Positions 8,841 through 18,186 are shown, counted from the first letter of the stretch. The stretch: DNA of 64,000 bases from Bradyrhizobium sp. ARR65 (GCF_000472385.1 NZ_AWZU01000016.1:24587-88586); one strand, 5' to 3'. Made by a program: numbers and translations. The notes: generated from the letters alone by a model not told the origin.

Positions 8841-8938
8841 CCGTCATCACCCGCGAAGGCGGGTGATCCAGTAAGCTCAGGCCTTCGCAATCACGAAGAT
8901 CGAGAGTACTGGATACCCCGCATGCGCGGCGTATGACA
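8841..8938. repeat. Palindromic repeat between ugd and hrpB
   Basis: Opens CCGTCATCACCCGCGAAGGC, contains GGGTGATCCAGTA and its inverse AGTACTGGATACCCC, and ends CGGCGTATGAC. It lies between the stop of the UDP-glucose dehydrogenase gene and the start of hrpB. It keeps the hrpB frame open, producing a spurious N-terminal extension. Confidence 0.75.
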
Positions 8939-8947
8939 ACCAAAGCG

Positions 8948-10264
8948 TCACTTCCCCTTCGAAGGCCGGCCGACGCTTTCGTAGACAAAGCCGTGCGCGG
9001 CCATCTCCTCGGGACGGTAGATGTTGCGCAAGTCGACCACGACCGGCTGCGCCATCTCGCGCCGCAGCCGCTCCAGGTCCATGGCGCGATACTGCACCCA
9101 CTCGGTCACCAAGACCATCGCGTCCGCGCCCTTGGCGCAAGTGTAAGGGTCCTCGCAATATTCGATATCGGGCAGTTCCTTGCGCGCCTGCTCCATGCCG
9201 GCCGGATCATGCGCACGCACCTTGGCGCCCATGTCGAGCAGGCCCGTGACCAGCGGGATCGACGGCGCCTCGCGCATGTCGTCGGTGTCGGGCTTGAAGG
9301 TCAGGCCGAGCACAGCGATGGTTTTGCCGCGCAAACTTCCGCCTGCGGCGGCGGCGACCTTGCGCGCCATCGCCCGCTTGCGGTTGTCGTTGACGCCGAG
9401 CACCGCCTCGACGATGCGAAGCTGCACGTCGTAATCCTGCGCGATCTTGATCAGCGCACGCGTATCCTTGGGAAAGCAGGAGCCGCCGTAGCCCGGACCT
9501 GCGTGCAGGAATTTGCTGCCGATGCGATTGTCGAGGCCGATGCCGCGCGCGACCTCCTGCACATCGGCGCCGACCTTTTCCGAGAGATCGGCGATCTCGT
9601 TGATGAAGGTGATCTTGGTGGCGAGAAAGGCGTTGGCCGCGTATTTGATCAGCTCTGCAGTGCGCCGCGCGGTGAACATCAACGGGCCCTGATTGAGAGA
9701 CAGCGGACGGTAGATTTCGGCAAGCACCTTGCGGCCGCGTTCGTCCGAGGTGCCGATCACGATACGGTCGGGGAACTTGAAATCGCGGATCGCCGCGCCC
9801 TCGCGCAAGAACTCCGGATTGGAGGCGACGACAACGTCCGCGCTCGGATTGGTTTCGCGAATCACCCGCTCGACCTCATCACCGGTGCCGACCGGCACCG
9901 TCGACTTGTTGACCACCACCGTGAAGCCGGAGACGGCACGCGCGATCTCGCGCGCGGCCGCGTAGACGTAAGTAAGATCGGCATGGCCATCACCGCGACG
10001 CGACGGCGTGCCGACCGCGATGAACACCGCATCGGCTTCGGCCACGGAAACGGACAGGTCGGTCGTGAAATCAAGCCGCTTAGCTTTGACGTTGGTCTCG
10101 ACCAGCGTATCGAGGCCGGGCTCGAAGATCGGTATCTCGCCGCGCTCGAGCGATGCGATCTTCTCCGCATCCTTATCCACGCAGGTGACGTTGTGACCGA
10201 AGTCCGCAAAGCAGGCTCCGGAAACCAGCCCCACATAGCCAGTGCCGATCATGGCAATTCGCAT
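8948..10264 (-). CDS. ugd: UDP-glucose 6-dehydrogenase
   Basis: 438 residues. The N-terminal Rossmann motif is IAMIGTGYVGLVSGACFA. The catalytic cysteine lies in GPGYGGSCFPKDT (Cys263), and GLTFKPDTDDMREAPS is the C-terminal UDP-binding signature. It oxidises UDP-glucose to UDP-glucuronate using two NAD+, supplying precursors for exopolysaccharide, capsule or lipid A sugars. It starts at ATG 10264, divergent from an acyltransferase gene across a 150-nt gap. Length and motifs are full; nothing unusual. Confidence 0.96.
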   Translation of the reverse strand: MRIAMIGTGYVGLVSGACFADFGHNVTCVDKDAEKIASLERGEIPIFEPGLDTLVETNVKAKRLDFTTDLSVSVAEADAVFIAVGTPSRRGDGHADLTYVYAAAREIARAVSGFTVVVNKSTVPVGTGDEVERVIRETNPSADVVVASNPEFLREGAAIRDFKFPDRIVIGTSDERGRKVLAEIYRPLSLNQGPLMFTARRTAELIKYAANAFLATKITFINEIADLSEKVGADVQEVARGIGLDNRIGSKFLHAGPGYGGSCFPKDTRALIKIAQDYDVQLRIVEAVLGVNDNRKRAMARKVAAAAGGSLRGKTIAVLGLTFKPDTDDMREAPSIPLVTGLLDMGAKVRAHDPAGMEQARKELPDIEYCEDPYTCAKGADAMVLVTEWVQYRAMDLERLRREMAQPVVVDLRNIYRPEEMAAHGFVYESVGRPSKGK

Positions 10265-10414
10265 GAAACAACCACCTCGAATGGTTAACGCGACCGCCTC
10301 TTATCCGGCCGCGGGAAGGAAAGCAAAGAATACGGCATGTCGTTTGTATGAATAAAGGGGACAGCAACTGATCGGCCGGATGATGCAAGAATACCGCCTC
10401 ACAAAGGGACAGCA

Positions 10415-11482
10415 ATGACCAAAATCGGTACAGCGCTCGCATCCAGCGGCCCTGCCGCTGGGACCGGCGGACGCGTCGACTGGGTGGACTACGCCAAGGG
10501 CATCTGCATCGTCATGGTGGTGATGATGCATTCGGTATTGGGCGTGGAGAAGGCGACCGGCCAGACCGGCTTCATGCACCTGCTGGTCGCCTTCGCAAAG
10601 CCGTTCCGGATGCCGGATTTCTTCCTGATTTCGGGGCTTTTCCTGCCGCTCGTGATCAATCGCGACTGGCGCACCTATCTCGATCGCAAGGTGGTGCACT
10701 TCGCCTATTTCTACGTGCTGTGGGTGACCATCCAGTTCGGCTTCAAGGCGCCCGCCTTTGCCGCCGAATCAAGCTGGGCGCAGGCCGGCCTGCTGTATCT
10801 TGAATCCTTCATCGAGCCGTTCGGCACGCTGTGGTTCATTTACCTGCTGCCGATCTTCTTCGTCGTCATAAAACTGACACGCAACGTTTCGCCGCTCCTG
10901 ATCTGGAGCGTTGCCGCGCTCCTTGAGACGCTGCGGATCGGAACCGGCTGGACCGCGATCGACGAGTTCTGCGCGCGATTCGTCTACATCTATTCCGGCT
11001 ATCTGTTCGCCTCTCAAGTGTTCGCTTTGTCGAATTGCGCCCGCGCCTATCCTATGCGCGCGCTCGCTGCGCTGGCGTTATGGGCGCTGATCGACGGCGG
11101 CCTCGTTGCGCTGGGTTATAGCGAACTGCCCTTGCTATCGCTGATGCTCGGCATCGCGGGCGCCTGCGCGATCGTGACTTCAGGCACGCTGCTCGCGCAT
11201 GCCCGCCGGCTCGATGCCTTGCGCTTCTGCGGCGAGCACTCGATCGTGATCTATCTCGCGTTCTTCCTGCCGATGGCGGCGACCCGGACGCTGCTGCTCA
11301 AGACGGGCCTGATCGAAGATATCGGCGCGATCTCGCTGATCGTCACGATCGCGGGCGTGGCCGGTGCGCTGCTCATCTGGCGCCTCGCGCTCGCCGTGCA
11401 CGCCAATTTCCTGTTCGAGCGGCCGGACGCGTTCTGGATCGCACCGAAAAAACAGGCGACCGCATTGCAGGCCGCGGAATAG
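10415..11482 (+). CDS. Acyltransferase family membrane protein (acyltransferase 3 type)
   Basis: 355 residues with about ten hydrophobic segments. The N-terminal VDWVDYAKGICIVMVVMMHS element is the usual opening of acyltransferase-3 proteins, whose conserved His in the first helix is thought to be catalytic. A further FRMPDFFLISGLFLP segment fits. These enzymes O-acetylate or succinylate surface polysaccharides or small molecules. It is divergent from ugd, so modification of a surface sugar is a reasonable but unproven guess. Confidence 0.85.
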   Translation: MTKIGTALASSGPAAGTGGRVDWVDYAKGICIVMVVMMHSVLGVEKATGQTGFMHLLVAFAKPFRMPDFFLISGLFLPLVINRDWRTYLDRKVVHFAYFYVLWVTIQFGFKAPAFAAESSWAQAGLLYLESFIEPFGTLWFIYLLPIFFVVIKLTRNVSPLLIWSVAALLETLRIGTGWTAIDEFCARFVYIYSGYLFASQVFALSNCARAYPMRALAALALWALIDGGLVALGYSELPLLSLMLGIAGACAIVTSGTLLAHARRLDALRFCGEHSIVIYLAFFLPMAATRTLLLKTGLIEDIGAISLIVTIAGVAGALLIWRLALAVHANFLFERPDAFWIAPKKQATALQAAE

Positions 11483-11492
11483 GCTCTTTCGG

Positions 11493-11615
11493 CGACATCG
11501 CCCGGCGAAGGCCGGGACCCATAAGCGCAGGCGCGAGTTTGTGGCGCGCGGCGGTAACAGCTCTCGCAACGACATCTGCCTGGGATTATGGGTCCCGGCC
11601 TTCGCCGGGCGACGG
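11493..11615. repeat. Long perfect inverted repeat (palindromic element)
   Basis: Left arm GCCCGGCGAAGGCCGGGACC then CATAA (11500-11524) is matched exactly by the inverse complement at 11586-11610, a stem of about 25 bp with a loop of about 60 nt. It lies between the acyltransferase gene and polA, both on the plus strand. Confidence 0.85.
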
Positions 11616-11689
11616 AATTTGCTTGTTTGCGAAGCCAAAATCCGGCTTCAAAGCCTGTCATTTGCCGCAAAAATTCTTAAATTGGCGTC

Positions 11690-14600
11690 ATGCCCAAGAC
11701 CTCCCCCAAAGTGACCACCGAAAAGCCGGCCGCAACGAAGGCCGCTGCTCCGAAACCCGTTGCCGCCAAAGCGCTCGGCAGGGGCGACCATGTCTTCCTC
11801 GTCGACGGTTCCGGCTACATTTTCCGCGCCTATCACGCGCTGCCACCCTTGAACCGTAAGTCCGACGGCCTGCAGGTCAATGCCGTGCTCGGCTTCTGCA
11901 ACATGCTGTGGAAGCTGTTGCGGGAGATGCCGGAGGACAACCGGCCGACCCATCTCGCCGTCGTCTTCGACAAGAGCGAAGTCACCTTCCGCAACAAGAT
12001 CTATGCCGATTACAAATCGCACCGGCCGCCTGCGCCTGACGACCTGATCCCGCAATTTCCGCTGATCCGCTCCGCCGTGCGCGCCTTCGACCTGCCCTGC
12101 CTCGAGCAGGCCGGATTCGAGGCCGACGACCTGATCGCCACTTACGTGCGCCAGGCCTGCGAACGCGGCGCCACCGCGACCATCGTGTCGTCCGACAAAG
12201 ACCTGATGCAACTCGTGACCGACTGCGTCACCATGTACGATACGATGAAGGACCGCCGCATCGGTATCGCCGAAGTGCGCGAGAAATTCGGCGTACCGCC
12301 GGAGAAGGTGGTCGACGTACAGGCGCTCGCCGGCGATTCCACCGACAACGTGCCGGGCGTGCCCGGGATCGGCGTGAAGACCGCGGCGCAGCTCATCATC
12401 GACTATGGCGACCTCGACACGCTGCTCTTGCGCGCGAGCGAGATCAAGCAGCCGAAGCGGCGCGAGGCGCTGATCGAGAACGCCGAGAAGGCGCGGATTT
12501 CGCGCCAGCTTGTGCTGCTCGACGACAAGGTCGACCTGGAGGTCCCGCTCGACGACCTCGCGGTGCACGAGCCCGACGCGCGCAAGCTGATTGCGTTTCT
12601 GAAGGCCATGGAGTTTTCGTCGCTGACCCGGCGGGTCGCGGAGTACGCGCATGTCGACCCCGCAGATGTCGCGCCGGATGAGCTGTTGAAGAGCGGCAAT
12701 GGATCCTCCTCGCCTGCGGCCCAACGCGTGCTGCCGGAAGAGAGTGCCCCGGCTTTGCCCGCGCCCGGTGGCGGCAAAGAGCGGCCCAAGCCGAACGCGG
12801 CCGGGCCCAACAAGGCCGCACCGGACAAGAGCGACAAGGCCGCCAGCCTCAAGGGCACGCCGGCTGCGCTTGCGACCGCGCGGGCGGAAGCGGCGCGCAA
12901 TACCCGCGTTGATCGCAGCAAATATCAGACCATCCAGAGCCTGGACCAGCTCAATGGGTGGCTCGCGCGTGTCCATGACGTCGGCCATTTCGCGATCGAG
13001 ACCAAGGCCAATTCGATCGATCCGCTGCAGGCGGAGATCTGCGGGATCGCGCTGGCACTCGCTCCGAACGACGCTTGCTATATCCCGCTCGCTCACAAGC
13101 AGCCCGGCAGCGGTGCCGGCCTGTTCGACGCAGGACTTGCGCCCGGCCAGATCAAGGCGACCGACGCACTGGCCGCGCTGCAGCCGTTGTTGGAGGCGCC
13201 CGGGCTGCTCAAGATCGGTTTCAACGTCAAGTTCAATGCGGTGATGTTCGCGCAGGAAGGCATCATCTTGCGCAACTACGACGACGCGCAACTGATGTCT
13301 TATGCACTCGACGCGGGACGCGGCGCACATGGGCTGGATTCGCTGGCCGAACGCTGGCTCGGCCACGCCATGCTAACCTTTGGCGAACTGACCGGCAGCG
13401 GCAAGAACAAGCTCTCGTTCGACCAGGTCGCGATCGACAAGGCCACCGCCTATTCGGCGGAGGACGCCGATGTCATTTTGCGGCTCTGGCGCGCGCTGAA
13501 ACCGCGCCTCGTCGCCGAACGCATGACTGCGGTCTACGAGACCTTGGAGCGCCCGCTGGTCGCGGTGCTGGCACGCATGGAGCGGCGCGGCATTTCGATC
13601 GACCGCCAGGTGCTGTCGCGGCTGTCGGGAGACTTTGCCCAGACCGCCGCGCGGGTCGAGGCGGAGCTGCAGGAACTCGCGGGCGAGCCGATCAATGTCG
13701 GCAGCCCCAAGCAGATCGGCGACATCATCTTCGGCAAGATGGGTTTGCCCGGCGGCAGCAAGACCAAGACCGGCGCCTGGTCGACCTCGGCGCAGGTGTT
13801 GGACGAGCTTGCCGAACAAGGCTACGAGTTTCCGAAGAAGATCCTGGAATGGCGCCAGGTCTCGAAACTCAAGTCCACCTATACCGATGCGCTGCCGAAC
13901 TACGTCAATCCGCAGACCCATCGCGTGCACACCACCTACGCGCTGGCCGCAACCACGACGGGGCGGCTGTCCTCGAACGAGCCGAACCTGCAGAACATCC
14001 CGATCCGCACCGAGGACGGCCGCAAGATCCGCCGCGCGTTTATTGCGACCCCGGGCCACAAGCTGGTCTCGGCCGACTATTCGCAGATCGAGCTGCGGCT
14101 GCTCGCCGAGATCGCCGATATCCCCGTGCTAAAACAGGCCTTCCGCGACGGGCTCGACATTCACGCCATGACGGCGTCGGAAATGTTTGGCGTGCCTATC
14201 AAGGACATGCCGAGCGAGGTGCGCCGCCGCGCGAAGGCGATCAATTTCGGCATCATCTACGGCATCTCCGCCTTTGGCCTTGCCAACCAGCTCGGCATCG
14301 GCCGCGAGGAGGCGTCCGCCTACATCAAGAAGTATTTCGAGCGCTTCCCGGGCATCCGCGCCTATATGGACGAAACCAAGGAGTTCTGCCGCAAATACGG
14401 CTATGTCACCACGCTGTTCGGCCGCAAGTGCCACTACCCAGAGATCAAGGCGAGCAATGCCTCGGTCCGCTCATTCAACGAGCGCGCCGCGATCAACGCG
14501 CGATTGCAGGGCACCGCCGCGGACATCATCCGCCGCGCCATGGTGCGGGTCGAGGAGGCACTCACGGACAAGAAACTCTCGGCGCAGATGCTATTGCAGG

Positions 14601-14761
14601 TGCATGACGAGTTGATCTTCGAGGTGCCCGACGAAGAGGTCGCGGCGACGCTGCCGGTGGTGCAGAAGGTGATGCAGGACGCGCCGTTCCCCGCGGTGCT
14701 GCTCTCGGTGCCGCTGCATGTCGATGCGCGTGCCGCCGACAACTGGGACGAGGCGCACTAG
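11690..14761 (+). CDS. polA: DNA polymerase I, proofreading site substituted
   Basis: 1023 residues. The N-terminal leader is Lys/Ala-rich (1-30), followed by the 5'-3' exonuclease domain (VFLVDGSGYIFRAYHALPP; GDSTDNVPGVPGIGVKTA), an Ala/Pro linker (about 330-405), a 3'-5' exonuclease-like domain and the polymerase domain with motif A (SADYSQIELRLLAEIAD), the O-helix (RRRAKAINFGIIYG) and motif C (VHDE). In the exonuclease-like domain three of the four E. coli metal ligands appear replaced: D355 by E437, E357 by K439 and D424 by N516, while D501 is kept as D592. Proofreading is therefore probably absent. Repair and Okazaki-fragment functions should be intact. Start ATG 11690. Confidence 0.96.
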   Translation: MPKTSPKVTTEKPAATKAAAPKPVAAKALGRGDHVFLVDGSGYIFRAYHALPPLNRKSDGLQVNAVLGFCNMLWKLLREMPEDNRPTHLAVVFDKSEVTFRNKIYADYKSHRPPAPDDLIPQFPLIRSAVRAFDLPCLEQAGFEADDLIATYVRQACERGATATIVSSDKDLMQLVTDCVTMYDTMKDRRIGIAEVREKFGVPPEKVVDVQALAGDSTDNVPGVPGIGVKTAAQLIIDYGDLDTLLLRASEIKQPKRREALIENAEKARISRQLVLLDDKVDLEVPLDDLAVHEPDARKLIAFLKAMEFSSLTRRVAEYAHVDPADVAPDELLKSGNGSSSPAAQRVLPEESAPALPAPGGGKERPKPNAAGPNKAAPDKSDKAASLKGTPAALATARAEAARNTRVDRSKYQTIQSLDQLNGWLARVHDVGHFAIETKANSIDPLQAEICGIALALAPNDACYIPLAHKQPGSGAGLFDAGLAPGQIKATDALAALQPLLEAPGLLKIGFNVKFNAVMFAQEGIILRNYDDAQLMSYALDAGRGAHGLDSLAERWLGHAMLTFGELTGSGKNKLSFDQVAIDKATAYSAEDADVILRLWRALKPRLVAERMTAVYETLERPLVAVLARMERRGISIDRQVLSRLSGDFAQTAARVEAELQELAGEPINVGSPKQIGDIIFGKMGLPGGSKTKTGAWSTSAQVLDELAEQGYEFPKKILEWRQVSKLKSTYTDALPNYVNPQTHRVHTTYALAATTTGRLSSNEPNLQNIPIRTEDGRKIRRAFIATPGHKLVSADYSQIELRLLAEIADIPVLKQAFRDGLDIHAMTASEMFGVPIKDMPSEVRRRAKAINFGIIYGISAFGLANQLGIGREEASAYIKKYFERFPGIRAYMDETKEFCRKYGYVTTLFGRKCHYPEIKASNASVRSFNERAAINARLQGTAADIIRRAMVRVEEALTDKKLSAQMLLQVHDELIFEVPDEEVAATLPVVQKVMQDAPFPAVLLSVPLHVDARAADNWDEAH

Positions 14762-14867
14762 CCCCCTTTTGCTCCGAGTTGATCGCCTCATATCGGTGCA
14801 ATTGCGCGATGGCATCGCCGAACGCTCACCGGTAAGAAACGCGGCAAACCTATCGCGAGTGCCCAAA

Positions 14868-15503
14868 ATGCCTGCCACTTCCGCCCTGCTCGGCTTCGCC
14901 CTGCTCTCCTTCGGTCTCGTGCTGACGCCGGGCCCGAATATGATCTACCTCATTTCGCGCTCGATCACGCAAGGACCGGCGGCCGGTATCGTATCGCTGG
15001 GCGGTGTCGCACTCGGCTTCGTGTTCTACATGCTGTGTGCGGCCTTCGGCATCACGGCACTGCTGTTCGCCGTGCCCTACGCCTATGATGGCTTACGCTT
15101 TGCGGGCGCGGCGTATCTGCTCTGGATGGCGTGGCAGGCCATAAAGCCCAACGGACGCTCGCCGTTCCAGGTGAAGAAACTCGCGGTCGACAGTCCGCGC
15201 AAACTGTTCGTGATGGGCCTTGTCACCAACCTGCTCAACCCGAAGATCGCGATGTTGTATCTGGCGCTGTTGCCGCAATTCATCGATCCGGCGTCAGGCA
15301 GCGTGCTGGTGCAATCGCTCGTGCTGGGCGCCATCCAGATTTGCATCAGCGTGAGCATCAACGCTCTGATCGCGCTCAGCGCCGGCGGAATCGCACTGTT
15401 TCTGTCCACGCGCCCGGCCTGGATGCTCGTTCAGCGCTATCTGATGGGCACGGTGCTGGCAGGACTTGCGGTGCGAATGGCGTTCGAGGCGAAGCGGGCG
15501 TGA
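14868..15503 (+). CDS. LysE/RhtB family amino-acid exporter
   Basis: 211 residues from ATG 14868; an open upstream extension overlaps the polA end and lacks coding character. About six membrane segments are visible. The family opening ALLSFGLVLTPGPNMIYLIS is followed by GLVTNLLNPKIAMLYLALLPQF, the conserved N-P-K element of LysE-type exporters. It would export an amino acid or homoserine-lactone-like compound; the substrate is not predictable. It is 106 nt after polA on the same strand. Confidence 0.9.
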   Translation: MPATSALLGFALLSFGLVLTPGPNMIYLISRSITQGPAAGIVSLGGVALGFVFYMLCAAFGITALLFAVPYAYDGLRFAGAAYLLWMAWQAIKPNGRSPFQVKKLAVDSPRKLFVMGLVTNLLNPKIAMLYLALLPQFIDPASGSVLVQSLVLGAIQICISVSINALIALSAGGIALFLSTRPAWMLVQRYLMGTVLAGLAVRMAFEAKRA

Positions 15504-15517
15504 GGCCGCCCCCCGGT

Positions 15518-15716
15518 CGTCATGCCCCGCAAGTCGGCTTTAACCGACTTGCGCATTCACTATGCCGATCTCGGGTAAACCCGAGATCGAATGCATGCGG
15601 GCATCCAGTACCCCGTGGCGTCTCGGCTCAAGCACAACCGCCTCTGGAATACTGGATCACCCGCTGGAGCCTGTCATCGGGCTCGCCGAAGGCGAGACCC
15701 GATGGCGGGTGATGAC
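15518..15716. repeat. Composite of palindromic repeats
   Basis: Starts GTCATGCCCCGCAAGTCGGC, holds the short inverted repeats AAGTCGGCTTTAACCGACTT and GATCTCGGGTAAACCCGAGATC, then TCATCGGGCTCGCC...GGCGAGACCCGATG, and ends GGCGGGTGATGAC. It fills the gap between the convergent lysE-type and GST genes. Confidence 0.75.
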
Positions 15717-15725
15717 CACCTTTAA

Positions 15726-16352
15726 TCAATCAAGCTTTACGTCCATGCCGCGCTTGACGCCCGGGCGCGCCATCAGCGTGTTGTACCAGCGCTCCACATT
15801 CGGAAAATCCGAGAGCTCGACCTTGTGGCGCGGATGGCGCCAGGCCCAGCCGAGGATCGCGAAATCGGCAACGGAGAGGTCGCCGGCGACGAATTCGCGG
15901 CCGGCAAGACGGCGGTCGAGCACGCCATAAAGCCTTCGCGTCTCCGCCATGAAACGCTTCAGGCCGTAGGCGCGGTCCTGCTCGTTGTCGAGCGCAATGA
16001 AGTGATGCACCTGGCCCGGCATCGGCCCGAAGCCGCCCATCTGCCACATCAGCCATTCATAGACCGGGATACGGTCGATCAGGGGCTTGGGCAGGAACTT
16101 TCCGGTCTTCTCGCCGAGATAGAGCAGGATCGCTCCGGACTCGAATAGGCTGACCGGCTTTCCATCGGGACCGTCGGGATCGACGATGGCCGGGATCTTG
16201 TTGTTCGGGCTGATCGCCAGAAAATCGGGCGCCATCTGCTCGCCCTTGGTGATGTTCACCGGGATCACCTTGTAGGCCAGCCCCATTTCCTCCAGCGCCA
16301 CGGAAATCTTGCGGCCGTTCGGCGTGTTCCAGGTGTGAAATTCGATGGTCAT
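15726..16352 (-). CDS. Glutathione S-transferase family protein (YfcG/nu-class-like)
   Basis: 208 residues from ATG 16352, which has an AGGGGAG element just upstream; a longer frame exists but without such a site. The N-terminal thioredoxin-like domain begins HTWNTPNGRKISVALEEMGL, with the T-P-N motif typical of the YfcG/YghU group, which act as disulfide-bond oxidoreductases. The glutathione gamma-Glu site is LFESGAILLYLGEKTG, and the C-terminal helical domain follows. It is convergent with the LysE-type gene. The exact substrate is unknown. Confidence 0.9.
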   Translation of the reverse strand: MTIEFHTWNTPNGRKISVALEEMGLAYKVIPVNITKGEQMAPDFLAISPNNKIPAIVDPDGPDGKPVSLFESGAILLYLGEKTGKFLPKPLIDRIPVYEWLMWQMGGFGPMPGQVHHFIALDNEQDRAYGLKRFMAETRRLYGVLDRRLAGREFVAGDLSVADFAILGWAWRHPRHKVELSDFPNVERWYNTLMARPGVKRGMDVKLD

Positions 16353-16558
16353 GTGCTCCCCTTGACGGCCCTTCAGCTCTTGTTCAGATGCGCGTCTGTA
16401 GCATCCTTGACTATTGCTGAGCAAAGCGGCCCGTCGCCTCCCACCCGAGGGCTGGGGACCGCGGCCATTCCTGCGCTGTTGACGGCCGGGATCGGCTCTG
16501 GAATGTGCGCGAGAGCGCCGATAAATTGCGCCCGCTGCCGTAAAGCGAGAAAAGAACC

Positions 16559-17122
16559 TTGTCCAAATCAGCTTCCCGTGCCCGTCTTCACGACATCATC
16601 CGCAGGCGCTCGTTCGGCCGCGGCGAAGTCACGCTGGCTTCGGGCCGCAAGAGCGATTTCTATTTCAACCTCAAGCCGACCATGCTCGACCCCGAGGGCG
16701 CCGCGCTGCTCGCGGAGCTGACCTTTGAGGCGCTGAAGGACGACCAGCTCGATTATATCGGCGGGCTGGAGATGGGCGCGGTTCCGCTGGCCGGTGCGAT
16801 CGCGCAGCTTTCGTGGCTGAAGGGCCATCCGATCGCCGCTTTTTTCGTCCGCAAGAAGCCGAAGGAGCATGGTGCACGGCTCGCGATCGAGGGGCTCACC
16901 AAGGGCGAGAGCCTGGAAGGCAAGCGCGTGGTCGTGGTGGAGGACGTTACAACCACCGGCGGTTCGGCGATGAAGGCGGTCGAGGCCCTGCGCGAGACCG
17001 GCGCCAATGTCGCGCTGGTCCTGACCATGGTCGACCGCGAGGAAGGCGCGAGCGGCACGTTCGCGGCAGCCGGTCTGCCCTTCCGCTCGATCTATAAGGC
17101 CTCGGAATTCTTGAAGGAGTGA
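16559..17122 (+). CDS. pyrE: Orotate phosphoribosyltransferase
   Basis: 187 residues from a TTG start at 16559. It makes orotidine 5'-phosphate from orotate and PRPP in pyrimidine synthesis. The PRPP-binding signature RVVVVEDVTTTGGSAMKAVE is complete, and the FVRKKPKEHG catalytic loop with its lysines is seen before it. The opening SFGRGEVTLASGRKSDFYFN is characteristic. No other pyr gene is adjacent. No ATG alternative exists upstream of the conserved region, which supports TTG. Confidence 0.95.
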   Translation: MSKSASRARLHDIIRRRSFGRGEVTLASGRKSDFYFNLKPTMLDPEGAALLAELTFEALKDDQLDYIGGLEMGAVPLAGAIAQLSWLKGHPIAAFFVRKKPKEHGARLAIEGLTKGESLEGKRVVVVEDVTTTGGSAMKAVEALRETGANVALVLTMVDREEGASGTFAAAGLPFRSIYKASEFLKE

Positions 17123-17262
17123 GGCTCCCTCTCCTTGTCCTTAGGGGGAGAAAGTTGGGCTGAGGGGCTCTATCCACGAGCGCAACTTTTGGGCCCCCCT
17201 CGCCCGCCTCGCATCGTACGACGGGCGGCAACCTCTCCCTGCACGCGGGGCGAGGTCAAGAG
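17123..17262. repeat. Degenerate GC-rich repeat region
   Basis: Stretches such as CCCTCTCCTTGTCC...GGGGGAGAAAG and CCTCTCCCTGCACGCGGGGCG resemble a second intergenic repeat type built on CCCTCTCCC / GGGGAGAG. Pairing is imperfect. The remaining sequence to 17401 has no visible gene. Confidence 0.45.
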
Positions 17263-17401
17263 AAAGACGCGTGCCTTTCATTTCTTCCGCACATCGTCGC
17301 CACGCTTAGAGCTCATTTACCATCCATGATTTATGGTGAATGCAACCTTGCGGCGTGGCTCGCGTCGCAAGGGAGATTGGCTGCGTCGGGTGGAGTAAGC
17401 G

Positions 17402-18181
17402 TTGGGTACGAAGTTGTCCTTTCGCCGCAGGTTGCGCCGACCCCTCATCGTGGTCAGCATCGCCGGCCCCGTTGCGCTGATGCCAGTGATGGCTTCGGCC
17501 GAGGGCCTGCTCGATTTGCTGTTCGGCGCTTTCCAGAGACCGCGCCAGGCTTCGCCGCAAGGGAATTTCTTCGACCCCTTCAACAACAACCCGCAGCCGG
17601 TACCGCCACGGCCCGTCGTTGCAAGCTCCGGACCTGCCTTTTGCGTGCGTAGCTGTGACGGCCGGTATTTTCCGCTGACGCGTGGCGGCGCCTCCCCGGT
17701 TCAGATGTGCCAGGCCTTCTGTCCCGCGAGCCCGACCAAGGTCTATTTCGGGTCCAGCATCGACAACGCCTATACGGCGAGCGGTGAGCGTTACGCGGAC
17801 AGCGAGAACGCCTATGCCTATCGCAAGGCGCTCCGCGCCGACTGCACCTGCAACGGTCGCGATCCCGCAGGGCTCGCGCCGGTGGATCTTGCGCTGGACG
17901 GCTCGCTGCGGGCCGGCGACGTGATCGCCACCAGCGAAGGCCTCGTAGCCTATTCCGGGGTCCGTCTCGGCAATGACCAGACACCCGAGCTCACGCCGGT
18001 CGCCTCCTATCCCGGGCTGACCAGCGAGGTCCGCGCCAAGCTGAACGCGCTGAAGGTTGCTCCCGTCCGCGCGGACATGGTCGCAAACGACGCGTCCAAT
18101 GCGGATGGCACGCGTGAACCGCCGCCGCCGGTGAGCCCCCCGCCGAAGGCCGCGCCGGACACGCGAGCGGAAGTGAATTGA
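17402..18181 (+). CDS. DUF2865 domain-containing exported protein
   Basis: 259 residues from TTG 17402; a stop lies two codons upstream and GGTGGAG precedes it. A basic N-terminus and hydrophobic core (LIVVSIAGPVALMPVMASA) form a signal peptide. A Pro/Asn-rich linker leads to a cysteine-containing domain: FCVRSCDGRYFPL, CQAFCPAS, KVYFGSSIDNAY and CTCNGRDPAG, the conserved pattern of DUF2865, a family I associate with Hyphomicrobiales. Six conserved cysteines suggest periplasmic disulfides. The C-terminus is Pro-rich and probably disordered. Function is unknown. Confidence 0.85.
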   Translation: MGTKLSFRRRLRRPLIVVSIAGPVALMPVMASAEGLLDLLFGAFQRPRQASPQGNFFDPFNNNPQPVPPRPVVASSGPAFCVRSCDGRYFPLTRGGASPVQMCQAFCPASPTKVYFGSSIDNAYTASGERYADSENAYAYRKALRADCTCNGRDPAGLAPVDLALDGSLRAGDVIATSEGLVAYSGVRLGNDQTPELTPVASYPGLTSEVRAKLNALKVAPVRADMVANDASNADGTREPPPPVSPPPKAAPDTRAEVN

Positions 18182-18186
18182 CCACA

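Noticed and set aside
11648..13366. 572-codon open frame on the minus strand opposite polA
   Set aside because: It lies antisense to polA with no motif; PolA motifs on the plus strand are clear.
15518..15716. CRISPR-like array from the clustered repeats
   Set aside because: The repeats are inverted, irregular in length and lack spacers of constant size; no cas gene is present.
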